Both the position numbers and the translations under genes were made by a program. The notes under the pieces were generated by a model. The model did not search any database. It saw only the letters and a list, made by a program, of their open reading frames with translations, and was not told the origin of the DNA. Positions 51,712 to 62,766 of a stretch of 64,000 bases of DNA are shown in pieces. Source of the stretch: Synergistetes bacterium HGW-Synergistetes-1 (lineage in GTDB: Bacteria > Synergistota > Synergistia > Synergistales > Synergistaceae); contig PGXO01000009.1 in assembly GCA_002839185.1 (NCBI GenBank), positions 1-64,000 on the forward strand, given 5' to 3'. Position 1 is the first letter of the stretch, and every line of letters starts with the position of its first letter.

Positions 51712-52126
51712 GTGCGGGATAGATCCGGGTCGCCATAAGATAGGAGTAGCATTTACGGAAGGTGACAGACTGCTTTTTTCAGCGATAATACCCAAATTAT
51801 CAGAGGAAGTTTTATTGTTGTCGCTTAAAGAGGGAAGCTGGGATGTTCTTGCCCCATGGAAAAAAGAGGGTGACCTGAGATCTTTGGAAGGCAGAAAGCT
51901 TGAAAAGATCTGCCTTGGTAACGGCACATCTTCAGAAGATTTGAATAAACTCCTTAGCAGTATCTGCAAGCTTGAGATAACAGACGAATACGGCACCACT
52001 CTTAAAGGACGCGAGCTCTACTGGAAACTCCACCCGCCAAAAGGGTTATGGAAGCTGGTACCTACATCACTTAGAACTCCTCCCAGAGATATTGATGACC
52101 TTGCTGCCTGGGCGATAATAAAATAA
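51698..52126 (+). CDS. RuvC/YqgF-like RNase H-fold nuclease
   Basis: A 142-residue protein with a RuvC-type layout: the first acidic residue in KCGIDPGRHKIGVAFTEG, a glutamate in the ITDEYGTTLKGRELYWKL region and a C-terminal Asp in RDIDDLAAWAI. This suggests a Holliday-junction resolvase or related nuclease; a genome normally also has a true YqgF, so its exact role is open. The GTG at 51698 lies inside the acyltransferase gene directly after AAAGGG, so translation probably depends on coupling, and the true start may be a few codons later. Confidence 0.7.
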   Translation: MISIKCGIDPGRHKIGVAFTEGDRLLFSAIIPKLSEEVLLLSLKEGSWDVLAPWKKEGDLRSLEGRKLEKICLGNGTSSEDLNKLLSSICKLEITDEYGTTLKGRELYWKLHPPKGLWKLVPTSLRTPPRDIDDLAAWAIIK

Positions 52127-52162
52127 GACCGTAAGCTTTACGCTGTCTCCGGTCCCATCAAA

Positions 52163-52212
52163 GAAAAACCCGCAAATCCTGTGTCTGATTTATTGACACA
52201 AAAAATGCGGGC
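52163..52212 (-). terminator. Terminator of the YerC-like gene
   Basis: Read on the minus strand, GCCCGCA pairs with TGCGGGT around an inner GTGTC/GACAC stem and is followed by TTTTTC. It can also act on the + strand for the nuclease gene, more weakly. Confidence 0.7.
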
Positions 52213-52237
52213 TGTTTGTCATGAAGATCCGTCTTGA

Positions 52238-52561
52238 TTATTTTTTCTTCTTCTTTTCTACTTCTTCTTTTTTGTTCCCAGACAGCTTCGCAAGGACATC
52301 CCTGTAACCGTCTGAACCGTACTCAACAAATTTTTTGACCCTGCTGATGGTTGCAGTGCTTGCTCCCGTGGCCTGAACTATCTGCGGATATGACATTCCT
52401 TTCAGAAGCAGGCTAGCCACCTGAAGTCTCTGTGCAAATGCTCTAATCTCTGAAAAAGTGGCGACATCCTCCAGGAAACGATAAGCTTCTTCCCTGTCAG
52501 TAATGGCCACAATCGAGTCACAAAGCTGGTCGGTAAACTCATCTTTCCACTCTAAAGCCAT
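52238..52561 (-). CDS. TrpR/YerC/YecD-family DNA-binding protein
   Basis: A 107-residue all-helical protein of the TrpR-like YerC/YecD family. Residues 40-85 hold the helix-turn-helix: AFAQRLQVASLLLKGMSYPQ, then IVQATGASTATISRVKKF. The C-terminus is a lysine-rich tail (EEVEKKKKK). Members are repressors of mostly unknown regulons. It is divergent from proS; a perfect 14-bp palindrome in the shared 198-nt spacer is a candidate operator for autoregulation and for proS. Confidence 0.9.
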   Translation of the reverse strand: MALEWKDEFTDQLCDSIVAITDREEAYRFLEDVATFSEIRAFAQRLQVASLLLKGMSYPQIVQATGASTATISRVKKFVEYGSDGYRDVLAKLSGNKKEEVEKKKKK

Positions 52562-52655
52562 GATTATGCCCTCCCTATAGTAATGTGCTAAATACTTGCA
52601 ATGTACGCTCTAAGAATACGATAAAATGGTAAATTGTCAAGAGAAGTAAAACATT

Positions 52656-52669
52656 GCAAATTAATTTGC
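52656..52669. promoter_or_regulatory. Palindrome between yerC-like and proS genes
   Basis: GCAAATT-AATTTGC is a perfect 14-bp palindrome that overlaps the possible proS -35 (TTGCTC, 52666-52671), with TACAAT 19 nt further. A repressor there could block proS transcription. Confidence 0.45.
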
Positions 52670-52759
52670 TCTAAATGTAGAGATAAATGTTACAATAACC
52701 TGCACAGCAAAGCGCTGAGTGATGATATTTATCAAAGTATCAACGATGGAGGTAACCGG

Positions 52760-54202
52760 ATGGCTAAGAACATTACACCCAAGGAACAGGATTTTTCACA
52801 GTGGTATCTTGACGTAATACGTGTTGCAGAACTGGCGGATTATGCGCCGGTCCGCGGATGTATGGTCGTCCGACCTACCGGTTACTCAGTATGGGAACTC
52901 ATCCAGAAACATTTTGACGAGGCTTTCAAAGAGACCGGACATGTAAATGCATCGTTCCCTCTCTTGATCCCTAAATCTTTCCTGGAGAAGGAAGCAGAGC
53001 ATGTTGAGGGTTTTGCTCCCGAGTGTGCAGTAGTTACCCACGCAGGGGGAGAAGAGCTTGAAGAACCGCTGATAATAAGGCCTACCTCGGAAACAGTCAT
53101 AGGGTATATGTACAGCAAGTGGGTCCAGTCATGGCGCGACCTGCCCATCCTGATCAACCAGTGGTGCAACGTTATGCGCTGGGAGAAAAGGCCCAGGCTC
53201 TTCCTTCGTACTTCTGAGTTCCTCTGGCAGGAAGGCCATACAGCACATGCGACAAAAGAAGAGGCAGTCGAAGAAACGCTTCTGATGCTCGAGGTATATA
53301 GAAAGATCATGGTAGATGAACTCGCCCTCCCTGTACTCCCCGGAGAAAAAACAGAGGGAGAGCGTTTTCCGGGTGCAGACAACACATATACCTGTGAGAC
53401 GATGATGAGCGACAAAAAAGCGCTTCAGGCCGGGACGAGCCACTATCTGGGGCAGAATTTCGCCAAAGCTTTTGACATTAAGTTCCAGAATAAAAACGGG
53501 GAAATGGATTTCGCCCATACGACAAGCTGGGGAGTATCGATGCGTCTCATCGGAGCACTTATAATGACCCACTCGGACAACGACGGGCTGGTTCTGCCTC
53601 CAAGAGTAGCTCCGACAAAAGCTGTCATAATACCGATCTCAACCGACTCAGCCAAATTTGATGAAGAAATAGTGCCGAAGGCAAAAGAGCTTCAGGCAAT
53701 ACTGAACAAGACACTCTGCGGACGTTTCGTACAGGTGGACACACAGCAGCACCTTCGCCCGGGCGATAGGTTCTTCTTCCATCTTCAGAAGGGAGTCCCG
53801 CTTCGCCTTGAACTTGGAGAAAAGGAATTTGCAGCCGGCAAGGTCAAAGTCGTGAGAAGAGACACCGGGGAAAAGATGGAGATAGGCTGGGAAGACCTCG
53901 AAAAACGCATCCCTGAACTTCTTGTCGAGATACAGAAGAACCTATTTGACAGAGCGCTGAAATTCAGGAAAGAGAACACATACCAGGCTGCAGACATGGC
54001 TCAGTTCAGGGAAGTTCTTGAGAGCAAAGGCGGATTTGTTGAAGTCTTCTTCGACGGAAGCAAAGAAGATGAAAAAGCCATCAAGGAAGCAACAGGGGCC
54101 ACTCCCAGATGCTATCCGCTAGAATACTCCGAAGAGCGGGGCAAATGCTTCTACACCGGAAAAGAGGGAGCCCGTAAAGCCATCTTTGCAAAGGCTTACT
54201 GA
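52760..54202 (+). CDS. proS: Prolyl-tRNA synthetase, archaeal/eukaryotic type
   Basis: A 480-residue class II synthetase. Family marks are DFSQWYLDVIRVAELADYAP, GCMVVRPTGYSVWELIQ, LIIRPTSETVIG, motif 2 in RWEKRPRLFLRTSEFLWQEG, GTSHYLGQNFAKAFDI and motif 3 in TTSWGVSMRLIGALIMTHSD. The length and sequence are those of the short archaeal-type enzyme, which has no INS editing insertion. The start is ATG 52760 after GGAGGT; the longer open frame is not used. The lack of editing makes the INS protein at 11781 relevant. Confidence 0.96.
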   Translation: MAKNITPKEQDFSQWYLDVIRVAELADYAPVRGCMVVRPTGYSVWELIQKHFDEAFKETGHVNASFPLLIPKSFLEKEAEHVEGFAPECAVVTHAGGEELEEPLIIRPTSETVIGYMYSKWVQSWRDLPILINQWCNVMRWEKRPRLFLRTSEFLWQEGHTAHATKEEAVEETLLMLEVYRKIMVDELALPVLPGEKTEGERFPGADNTYTCETMMSDKKALQAGTSHYLGQNFAKAFDIKFQNKNGEMDFAHTTSWGVSMRLIGALIMTHSDNDGLVLPPRVAPTKAVIIPISTDSAKFDEEIVPKAKELQAILNKTLCGRFVQVDTQQHLRPGDRFFFHLQKGVPLRLELGEKEFAAGKVKVVRRDTGEKMEIGWEDLEKRIPELLVEIQKNLFDRALKFRKENTYQAADMAQFREVLESKGGFVEVFFDGSKEDEKAIKEATGATPRCYPLEYSEERGKCFYTGKEGARKAIFAKAY

Positions 54203-54240
54203 TCCGGGAGAAACAGCAGATCTGATACTAATGCATACGA

Positions 54241-54272
54241 AATGGGAGGCTCAGTTAGCCTCCCATTTTTAG
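54241..54272. terminator. Terminator between proS and mnmE
   Basis: AATGGGAGGCT (54241-54251) pairs with AGCCTCCCATT, loop CAGTT, followed by TTT on the + strand. It may also serve convergent mnmE. Confidence 0.9.
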
Positions 54273-54313
54273 TCTAAAAATTCTCTCATTTATAGATATT
54301 TTTTGACTCAGTA

Positions 54314-55678
54314 CTATTTGCCAACACAGAATTGTGAAAAGATCGTATCCAGCAGGTTTTCCGTGGCATCGATGCCAAGCAGCTTTGCGAGCTCTGACCT
54401 TGAATCTGAAAGACAGGTTATTGCAAGATCATTTCCAAGACCTTCCGAGACAATTTTTAGCGTTTCCCGCAGGGAAGTCAGAGCAGCAGAGAGGCACTCT
54501 ATTTGTCTGGAAGTGACTCCGTATCCTCCTGTGACCTTTATGCCCCCCGTGATCTCGTTGACCATTATGTCCTTCAGTTCTTCTATCCCGTCAGACTTAA
54601 GGGCTGAAACAGATACTATCCGGCTTAAAGGAAAGCTCATTTTCAACTGATCAAGGGATATTTTCTGCGGCATGTCACTTTTGTTGAGCACGACAATGTG
54701 CTTCATTGAAGAGACTCGCCTGCCGAGTTCCATGTCTTCCGCAGTCAGTTCATCTCCCGCGTCTATGACCCACACACGGAGGTCCGCTTCTGTCATCGAC
54801 TTTATCGACTGGTTCACACCGATGCACTCGACCTCGTCCATGGTCTCACGTATGCCGGCAGTGTCAATAATCCTGATAGGGATTCCTTTGTGGGTGAATG
54901 TCTCTTCTATTCTGTCTCTCGTTGTGCCGGGTACGGAGGTCACGATCGCCCGGTCTTCCTTCAGAAGAGCATTGAGAAGGGATGATTTGCCGACGTTTGG
55001 GCGTCCAATGATGGCTGTCTTTATACCTTCCCTCAATATAAGTCCGGAACGGCAGTCTGCAAGCAGCGCTTCTCCCGCTGAGATCAGATCTTCCAGTCGT
55101 TTCTCTGAGTCTGTTTTTGTTATGTATCCTTCGTCTTCCTCCGGGAAATCGAGATCTACTTCCAGGAATGCGGCAAGTCCTGTAATATCGTCAAGAAAAG
55201 ACCTGAGTTTTTCTGCGAACGATCCCTGCAGGGTCCGTGAAGAGGCGTAGAGTGCTTCGTCGCTCTCAGCCCTTATCACACCAAGCACTGCTTCTGCCTG
55301 CGGAAGGTCGATCCGTCCGTTCACAAAAGCCCTCCGTGTAAATTCTCCGGGCTGTGCAAGCCTTGCTCCCATTGAGCAGAGCTCTTCCATGCATTTCTGA
55401 GCGGGCAGCAGACCGCCGTGGCAATGGATCTCAACACTTTCTTCCGCTGTATAGCTTGCCCCTTTATCAAACCTTACGGTAAGCACCTCGTCAAAGAACT
55501 CCCCTTTGGATGAACGAAGTCTGCCAAGGGTGAGGAAGCGTGCCGGCTGTTCGGCAAGTTTCTTTTGTCCGGTAAATATTTTATCGGCGAGCAAGACTGA
55601 GCCTTCTCCAGAAAGCCTTACGACCGCTATCCCGCCTTCGCCCCATGCTGTGGCCAGCGCTGTGATTATATCCTCCAT
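54314..55678 (-). CDS. mnmE: tRNA uridine-5-carboxymethylaminomethyl modification GTPase
   Basis: A 454-residue MnmE (TrmE). The N-terminal folate-binding domain starts EDIITALATAWGEGGIAVVR. The G domain shows GRPNVGKSSLLNALL, TTRDRIEE, DTAGIRET and NKSD. The protein ends FSQFCVGK, where the Cys of the CxGK end is conserved. With MnmG it modifies U34 of several tRNAs. ATG 55678 aligns with the family N-terminus; a GTG four codons earlier (55690) is possible. mnmG is not adjacent. Confidence 0.95.
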   Translation of the reverse strand: MEDIITALATAWGEGGIAVVRLSGEGSVLLADKIFTGQKKLAEQPARFLTLGRLRSSKGEFFDEVLTVRFDKGASYTAEESVEIHCHGGLLPAQKCMEELCSMGARLAQPGEFTRRAFVNGRIDLPQAEAVLGVIRAESDEALYASSRTLQGSFAEKLRSFLDDITGLAAFLEVDLDFPEEDEGYITKTDSEKRLEDLISAGEALLADCRSGLILREGIKTAIIGRPNVGKSSLLNALLKEDRAIVTSVPGTTRDRIEETFTHKGIPIRIIDTAGIRETMDEVECIGVNQSIKSMTEADLRVWVIDAGDELTAEDMELGRRVSSMKHIVVLNKSDMPQKISLDQLKMSFPLSRIVSVSALKSDGIEELKDIMVNEITGGIKVTGGYGVTSRQIECLSAALTSLRETLKIVSEGLGNDLAITCLSDSRSELAKLLGIDATENLLDTIFSQFCVGK

Positions 55679-55819
55679 GAGATCACTCACTCTCTGCGAC
55701 CTGTTCCTGTTTTAACTTTACAGTGACGTCCTTTTGTTATCTTTGCATTATCACCATTATAATCTTCGATCAACGATTCTATCAATGATTGCCAAATTTC
55801 GGAATGAAGGTCTTTGGGA

Positions 55820-55850
55820 AAGAAAAAAGCGGCCTCTGATGAGGCCGCCC
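55820..55850 (-). terminator. Terminator of the aminotransferase gene
   Basis: Read on the minus strand, GCGGCCTC-ATCA-GAGGCCGC is followed by TTTTTTCT. Stem at 55829-55848. Confidence 0.9.
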
Positions 55851-55874
55851 AATATTTATTGCCGGAGTTTTCTG

Positions 55875-57083
55875 CTAAAGTGCTTTTATTGCTGCGCCTA
55901 GACGTTTTGCGCCCTCTTCGAGTTCTTCCGGCTGTGCGAAGGTGAAGCATGTACGCATGAAGTCAAGTCCTGAACCGTCAACGAAGAAGGAGGGACCTGT
56001 TACGAAGGCAACTCCATGCTCTATCGCCTTCATGAAGAGTGCAGTTGAATCGATGCCGGGTACCTGCAGCCAGAAGAAGAAACCACCTTCCGGTGTATGG
56101 TAAAAGGTATTGGATGGCAGGTATTTTTTAAAGCCGGCTTCCATCGCATCGCGTTTTTTGCCGTAGTGGGCGATTATCTTGGGGAGGAATCCGTCAAGAT
56201 GGCCAAGCCTGCAGTACTCATAGACCAGTGCCTGAGCGACTACGCTTGAGCAGAGGTTCGTTCCTTGCTTGATCATGACCATTTTCTGCATTAGTTCGGG
56301 GTCTCCGACGATCCATGCGACTCGTGTCCCGGGTGCCAGTATTTTGGAGAAGGAACAAGCGTAAACGACTCTTCCGCTCTGTTTTTTATCCATCGAGAAA
56401 ATGGTCGGTACGTGATTTCCTGTGTAACGAAGGTGACCGTATGGGTCGTCTTCGAATATGATCAGGTCATATTTTTCAGCTATATCAAGAAGTTTAGCCC
56501 TGCGGTCCTCAGAGAGTGTTGATCCGGATGGGTTCTGGAAGTTGACGATAGTGTAGATGAACTTGATCCTGTGTCCATCCTTGCGTCCCTGTTCGATAAT
56601 TGCCGGTAGCATGTCAACGCATAATCCGTCTTTATCACACGGGACTGAGAGGAATCGCGCGCCGCGGTTTCTCATGGCGTGGATCGCTCCTGGATACGTG
56701 GGGCCCTCTACTATGATCGTGTCTCCGTCATTTAGGAGAACGCTGCAGAGGAGGTCCATTCCTTCCTGTGAACCTGTGCTGATGAGCATCTCTTCAGGTT
56801 TTGTTTCACGGCCCATCCTTGGGGCCATCCATTTTGCGATGTATTCTTTGAGCGGCATATATCCGTCCGTAGCACCGTATTGAAGGACATCTTTGCCTTC
56901 GCGGGCCAGGATCGCAGAGGCTTCAGAAAACTCCGCTACAGGGAAAACTGCAGGGTCAGGGTTGCCGCCTGCAAAAGAGATCATACCGGGGGTCTTGGTA
57001 TACTTCATTAGTGCCCTTATCGGCGAAGGTTTGACATTAAGCGCTATATCCGACAGCCTTGCATTCCAGTTTACTGAACTCAT
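55875..57083 (-). CDS. PLP-dependent aminotransferase, class I/II (LysN / 2-aminoadipate-like)
   Basis: A 402-residue fold-type I aminotransferase. It has MISFAGGNPDPAVFP at the start, YGATDGYMPLKEYIA, STGSQEGMDLLCSVLLNDGD, VNFQNPSGSTLS, IFEDDPYGHLRY and the PLP lysine in YACSFSKILAPGTRVAW. It resembles the aminotransferases related to MocR C-terminal domains that act on 2-aminoadipate, aromatic or branched amino acids. The start is ATG 57083 after GGAGGG; a longer frame exists. In an amino-acid fermenter it probably provides 2-oxo acids. Confidence 0.92.
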   Translation of the reverse strand: MSSVNWNARLSDIALNVKPSPIRALMKYTKTPGMISFAGGNPDPAVFPVAEFSEASAILAREGKDVLQYGATDGYMPLKEYIAKWMAPRMGRETKPEEMLISTGSQEGMDLLCSVLLNDGDTIIVEGPTYPGAIHAMRNRGARFLSVPCDKDGLCVDMLPAIIEQGRKDGHRIKFIYTIVNFQNPSGSTLSEDRRAKLLDIAEKYDLIIFEDDPYGHLRYTGNHVPTIFSMDKKQSGRVVYACSFSKILAPGTRVAWIVGDPELMQKMVMIKQGTNLCSSVVAQALVYEYCRLGHLDGFLPKIIAHYGKKRDAMEAGFKKYLPSNTFYHTPEGGFFFWLQVPGIDSTALFMKAIEHGVAFVTGPSFFVDGSGLDFMRTCFTFAQPEELEEGAKRLGAAIKAL

Positions 57084-57303
57084 AGCAAAAATCCCTCCAA
57101 ATAAATATTCATAACACATATATAGCCTTTCTTTCATGTGAAAGAGGCCACATTGTCATTATACACAAATAATCCAGATTGTCACCGATAAAAATGATAT
57201 ATCAGCGGTACGAACAACGTTTTGCCCCTTTTAATAGTTCGCCTGAACGTCTATTATTGGAGTGTTGATTTTTAAGCGAACATGCTTCGGAAGGAAGATA
57301 AAT

Positions 57304-58329
57304 ATGTCAGATGCACAATCCATACTAAAAAACAGCCAGGAGATCCGCAAACTTGCCCCTGGGAGCTCGTTCAAGGCGATCTTTGTCGTATCCTCATTCT
57401 TTCAGAAAAACGACAAAAACGGGAAACCTTATTATGAGATGGCTGTAACCGACTCATTCGGTACGCTTGAGGCTAAGATATGGTCCGATGCAAGTTGGTT
57501 CAACAGATCTGACTCCAACATGGAGGCATCATCGACCGCACAGAAGCTTGAAGATGAAAAGCTGAGATCTGTTGCAGGTTGCACGGTAGGAGTAGACGGT
57601 AAAACGACAGAATTCAGGGGGCAGACACAGTTCAACTTTAACAAGGTCACACTCCTTGACCAGGATAAATTTCCCCCGTCGCAGTACCTGCCGAGATCAC
57701 CGATACCCATGGAGGACCTTGTCAAGAGGTACGAAGAACTGGTCTCATCATGCCGCGCGGAAGTCGCTGATTTTATAAGATTTGTCTATGATGGTGAGAC
57801 ATGGAAGCAGTTTCGCGACTGGCCTGCTGCAGTGAGCCATCACCACGCATACGCAAACGGCCTGCTTGAGCATACTCTTTCGGTCACTGACTGTGCAAGG
57901 TCGATGGCTGAGTCACTGAGGATATCCGGGTATGACATTGATGTTGACATAGTTGTCGCCGGAGGGCTCCTTCACGACCTTGGCAAGCTTGGATCATACA
58001 GGATGGGCTCGATCCCCGAGATGACCCTCGAGGGAGCAGTTCTTGACCACATAGCGATAGGATATTCAAAGTTTATGGAGCTTGCGGAAAAAAGCGGACT
58101 TGACAACTCACTAAAACTCCAGATCGCGCATATCCTTCTGAGCCACCACGGGCAGCGGGAGTTCGGCTCGCCAGTAGTCCCGGCTACCCCGGAGGCAATG
58201 GTAGTTTCTTCTGCTGATGAACTGGACTTCAGGGTCTTTTGCTGGAAGGATTCCGTCAAAGACCTTACGGAAGACCAGCCAATATCCCAGTGGCATCAAG
58301 CCACAGGCCGCCGTTTCTGGAACAGGTGA
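57304..58329 (+). CDS. YhaM-like 3'-5' exoribonuclease / HD-domain protein with OB fold
   Basis: A 341-residue protein. Residues 10-115 form an OB-fold nucleic-acid binding domain (GSSFKAIFVVSSFFQKNDKN, then GKPYYEMAVTDSFGTLEAKIW). Residues 160-320 form an HD phosphohydrolase domain with SHHHAYANGLLEHTLSVTDC, GGLLHDLGKLG and HILLSHHGQREFGSP. YhaM in Firmicutes degrades RNA and ssDNA 3'-5'. Start ATG 57304 after AAGGAAG. It precedes an RluA-family gene by 62 nt; both act on RNA. Confidence 0.9.
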   Translation: MSDAQSILKNSQEIRKLAPGSSFKAIFVVSSFFQKNDKNGKPYYEMAVTDSFGTLEAKIWSDASWFNRSDSNMEASSTAQKLEDEKLRSVAGCTVGVDGKTTEFRGQTQFNFNKVTLLDQDKFPPSQYLPRSPIPMEDLVKRYEELVSSCRAEVADFIRFVYDGETWKQFRDWPAAVSHHHAYANGLLEHTLSVTDCARSMAESLRISGYDIDVDIVVAGGLLHDLGKLGSYRMGSIPEMTLEGAVLDHIAIGYSKFMELAEKSGLDNSLKLQIAHILLSHHGQREFGSPVVPATPEAMVVSSADELDFRVFCWKDSVKDLTEDQPISQWHQATGRRFWNR

Positions 58330-58391
58330 CCTGTATTTCTGTTACCGTCCAGGATAGTGCCGAGCACATGAGTTGAGACAGGGGAGAAAAA

Positions 58392-59300
58392 ATGTCAAAG
58401 GAGTTTTATATAACCAGCGACCAGGCGGACAGGCGGATCGACAGGCTTTTAAGAAACATGTGGCCCCAAGTCCCTCTTGGCACCCTCATGAAAGCTATCC
58501 GCACAGGAGAGGTTAGGCTGGATGCAAAAAAAGTCAGGCCGGACACCCGGGTAGAGGAGGGACAGTTCCTGCAGGTCCTTTGGAATGACGATATGCCGGT
58601 CGAAAGAAACACAAAGGAGAACACATCGTCCATCAGGCATGAGAGACTGGAAACAATATACAAGGACGACTATCTCTGGATAATAAACAAGCCTGCAGGG
58701 CTTCTGACACAGCCGGATATAAAAAACGGGGACTCTCTCATTACGAGGGTGTTGGAGGAACTCAAATGGACCAGGACCGATTTTCGGCCATCAACAGTCC
58801 AGCGCCTGGATCGCAACACGTCCGGAGCGGTAATAGTGGCGTTGACAGGACCTTCCCTGAGGTACCTTTCAGAACTGATAAGGGAACGGAAGATAAAAAA
58901 AATTTACAGGGCAGTCGTTGCAGGCGATATAATCGAATCAGGCAATATTGACTTTCCTCTGCTTAAGGATCAGGACGGTAATACTGTAAAAGTAGATGAG
59001 AGCGGACAGAGTGCCCTCACAAGATACAGGAAAATATCATCTTTCAAAAAAATCAGTACAGTGGAAGCAGAGCTCGTAACAGGAAGGCCGCACCAGGCAA
59101 GGGTCCATTTTGCGGCAATAGGCCATCCGATAATTGGAGACAGGAAATACGGCGGAGACACGGGATGGGCAAAACGGCCACTGCTTCACGCGTACTCAGT
59201 TACCTTACCTGACGACATTGGATTGCCGGAAGCAATAAGGGGTAAGGAATTCAAGGCGCCCCTTCCCGGAGATATGGAGGAGTACTTCAATGAGATGTGA
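58392..59300 (+). CDS. RluA-family rRNA/tRNA pseudouridine synthase
   Basis: A 302-residue protein: an S4-like RNA-binding domain (residues 5-65, DQADRRIDRLLRNMWPQVPL) and the RluA catalytic domain, whose active-site Asp lies in VQRLDRNTSGAVIV, with LLTQPDIKNG and TGRPHQARVHFAAIGHPIIG. RluC or RluD type cannot be told apart here. Its end overlaps the DUF1847 gene by 11 nt. Confidence 0.93.
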   Translation: MSKEFYITSDQADRRIDRLLRNMWPQVPLGTLMKAIRTGEVRLDAKKVRPDTRVEEGQFLQVLWNDDMPVERNTKENTSSIRHERLETIYKDDYLWIINKPAGLLTQPDIKNGDSLITRVLEELKWTRTDFRPSTVQRLDRNTSGAVIVALTGPSLRYLSELIRERKIKKIYRAVVAGDIIESGNIDFPLLKDQDGNTVKVDESGQSALTRYRKISSFKKISTVEAELVTGRPHQARVHFAAIGHPIIGDRKYGGDTGWAKRPLLHAYSVTLPDDIGLPEAIRGKEFKAPLPGDMEEYFNEM

Positions 59301-59877
59301 TCTTTGCGATGAAAAGAAATGCAAAGAGGGAGATCCTTGCATAGTGAGAGACAGCATCCGACTATATTCAGACCCACAGGAAAAAAAGATGATGGAGACT
59401 GCGGCGTTTGTTGAGTCAGAGTTCTATGGTGACCTAAACAGGATAGAGGAAGTGGTCGAGTTTGCTTCCCGAATGGGATACAAAAAACTTGGGATCGCTT
59501 TCTGTGTTGGCCTTAACGATGAAGCTGCGAAAATTGCAGATTATCTCTCAGGTTTTTTTGAAATAGAAGCCATATGCTGCAAGGTCTGCGGGATACCTAA
59601 GTCAGAGATGGGTGCGCCCACGAGTGACAGGGTCGGCCCTGTAAGCTGCAACCCTATAGAACAGGCAAGGATGCTCGAAGAAAAAAAGACAGATCTGAAC
59701 CTGATCATCGGACTCTGTGTTGGTCACGACGCACTATTTATAAAACATTCACACACTTACGTGGTGCCTCTTGTCGTCAAAGACAGGGCGCTTGGACACA
59801 ATCCACTCGCCGCAGTCTACTGCTCGGCTGTGAACAAAAGAATGAAGAAAAGAGCGGATGAACGGAAGCAAAAATAA
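59290..59877 (+). CDS. DUF1847 cysteine-rich (probable metal-binding) protein
   Basis: A 195-residue protein with nine cysteines, including MRCDLCDEKKCKEGDPC at the start and AICCKVCGIPKSEMG in the middle, and LIIGLCVGHDALFIKHS towards the end. These match DUF1847, found in anaerobes and methanogens, in which the cysteines are thought to bind a metal. The role is unknown. Its ATG lies inside the end of the RluA-family gene. Confidence 0.85.
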   Translation: MRCDLCDEKKCKEGDPCIVRDSIRLYSDPQEKKMMETAAFVESEFYGDLNRIEEVVEFASRMGYKKLGIAFCVGLNDEAAKIADYLSGFFEIEAICCKVCGIPKSEMGAPTSDRVGPVSCNPIEQARMLEEKKTDLNLIIGLCVGHDALFIKHSHTYVVPLVVKDRALGHNPLAAVYCSAVNKRMKKRADERKQK

Positions 59878-59887
59878 GTGCGAATAG

Positions 59888-59933
59888 GACAAGCCCCATC
59901 TCATTAATAATGTTATTGCAGAGCAGGCTTGTC
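59888..59933. repeat. Inverted repeat after DUF1847
   Basis: GACAAGCC (59888-59895) and GGCTTGTC (59926-59933) flank an AT-rich 30-nt loop that itself can pair (AATAA/TTATT). There is no U run, and the right arm overlaps the rpsO -35 box. Confidence 0.45.
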
Positions 59934-59957
59934 ATATCGGAGACTCTCTGCTATTAT
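59929..59957 (+). promoter_or_regulatory. Promoter of rpsO
   Basis: TTGTCA (59929-59934) and TATTAT (59952-59957) are 17 nt apart, each one mismatch from consensus. They give a leader of about 85 nt that may hold an S15 autoregulatory structure. Confidence 0.65.
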
Positions 59958-60049
59958 TTCCATTGCCCTTCACACGGACCGGCGCATAGAGACGCTGGCC
60001 TGAGTCTTGGGAATATCGAGCGTAATAGGCTCAGACAGGAGTGATCATT

Positions 60050-60316
60050 ATGATCCAGAAAGAAAAGAAACAGCAGCTCATCGAAGAGTTCAAAGTGCAC
60101 GGAGCCGATACAGGCTCAACAGAGGTACAGGTGGCCATACTCACAACACGTATCCGTGAACTCACTGACCACATGAGGATCCACAAGAAGGACTTCCACT
60201 CACGCCGCGGACTCCTTATCATGGTAGGTAAGCGCCGCAAGCTTCTCCAGTACCTCAAAGACCGCGACTTCAACCGCTACCAGTCGCTCATCCAGCGTCT
60301 CGGACTGCGCCACTAA
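60050..60316 (+). CDS. rpsO: 30S ribosomal protein S15
   Basis: An 88-residue protein, the normal S15 length. It contains [20 protein letters not shown] and [20 protein letters not shown], the 16S rRNA-binding helices. ATG 60050 is 8 nt from AGGAG; a GTG at 60041 overlaps that site. The order rpsO-pnp is widely conserved, and S15 and PNPase usually share an operon in which processing of the intergenic RNA controls pnp. Confidence 0.97.
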   Translation: MIQKEKKQQLIEEFKVHGADTGSTEVQVAILTTRIRELTDHMRIHKKDFHSRRGLLIMVGKRRKLLQYLKDRDFNRYQSLIQRLGLRH

Positions 60317-60358
60317 TAGCAATCTGACAAATAGAAGCAAAAAATAGGCAACTTACGC

Positions 60359-60389
60359 ATGGCGAAGGGTCATTACCTTCGCCATTTTT
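60359..60389 (+). terminator. Hairpin/terminator between rpsO and pnp
   Basis: ATGGCGAAGG (60359-60368) pairs with CCTTCGCCAT (60376-60385), followed by TTTT. It could end the rpsO message or be partly read through into pnp. Confidence 0.85.
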
Positions 60390-60444
60390 GCTATTTTGTG
60401 TTATTCTTCAACAGTTGAAGACATAAAATGGGAGGAAAAGAAAA

Positions 60445-62757
<2,313 letters not shown>

Positions 62758-62766
62758 GAAATATAA

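Noticed and set aside
52634-52759. N-terminal extension of proS by 42 codons
   Set aside because: The added part holds the promoter-like region and has no synthetase similarity. ATG 52760 has a GGAGGT site and matches the family start.
55687-55950. Minus-strand ORF of 87 codons between mnmE and the aminotransferase
   Set aside because: It begins inside the aminotransferase gene in another frame, runs through that gene's terminator and has no family features.
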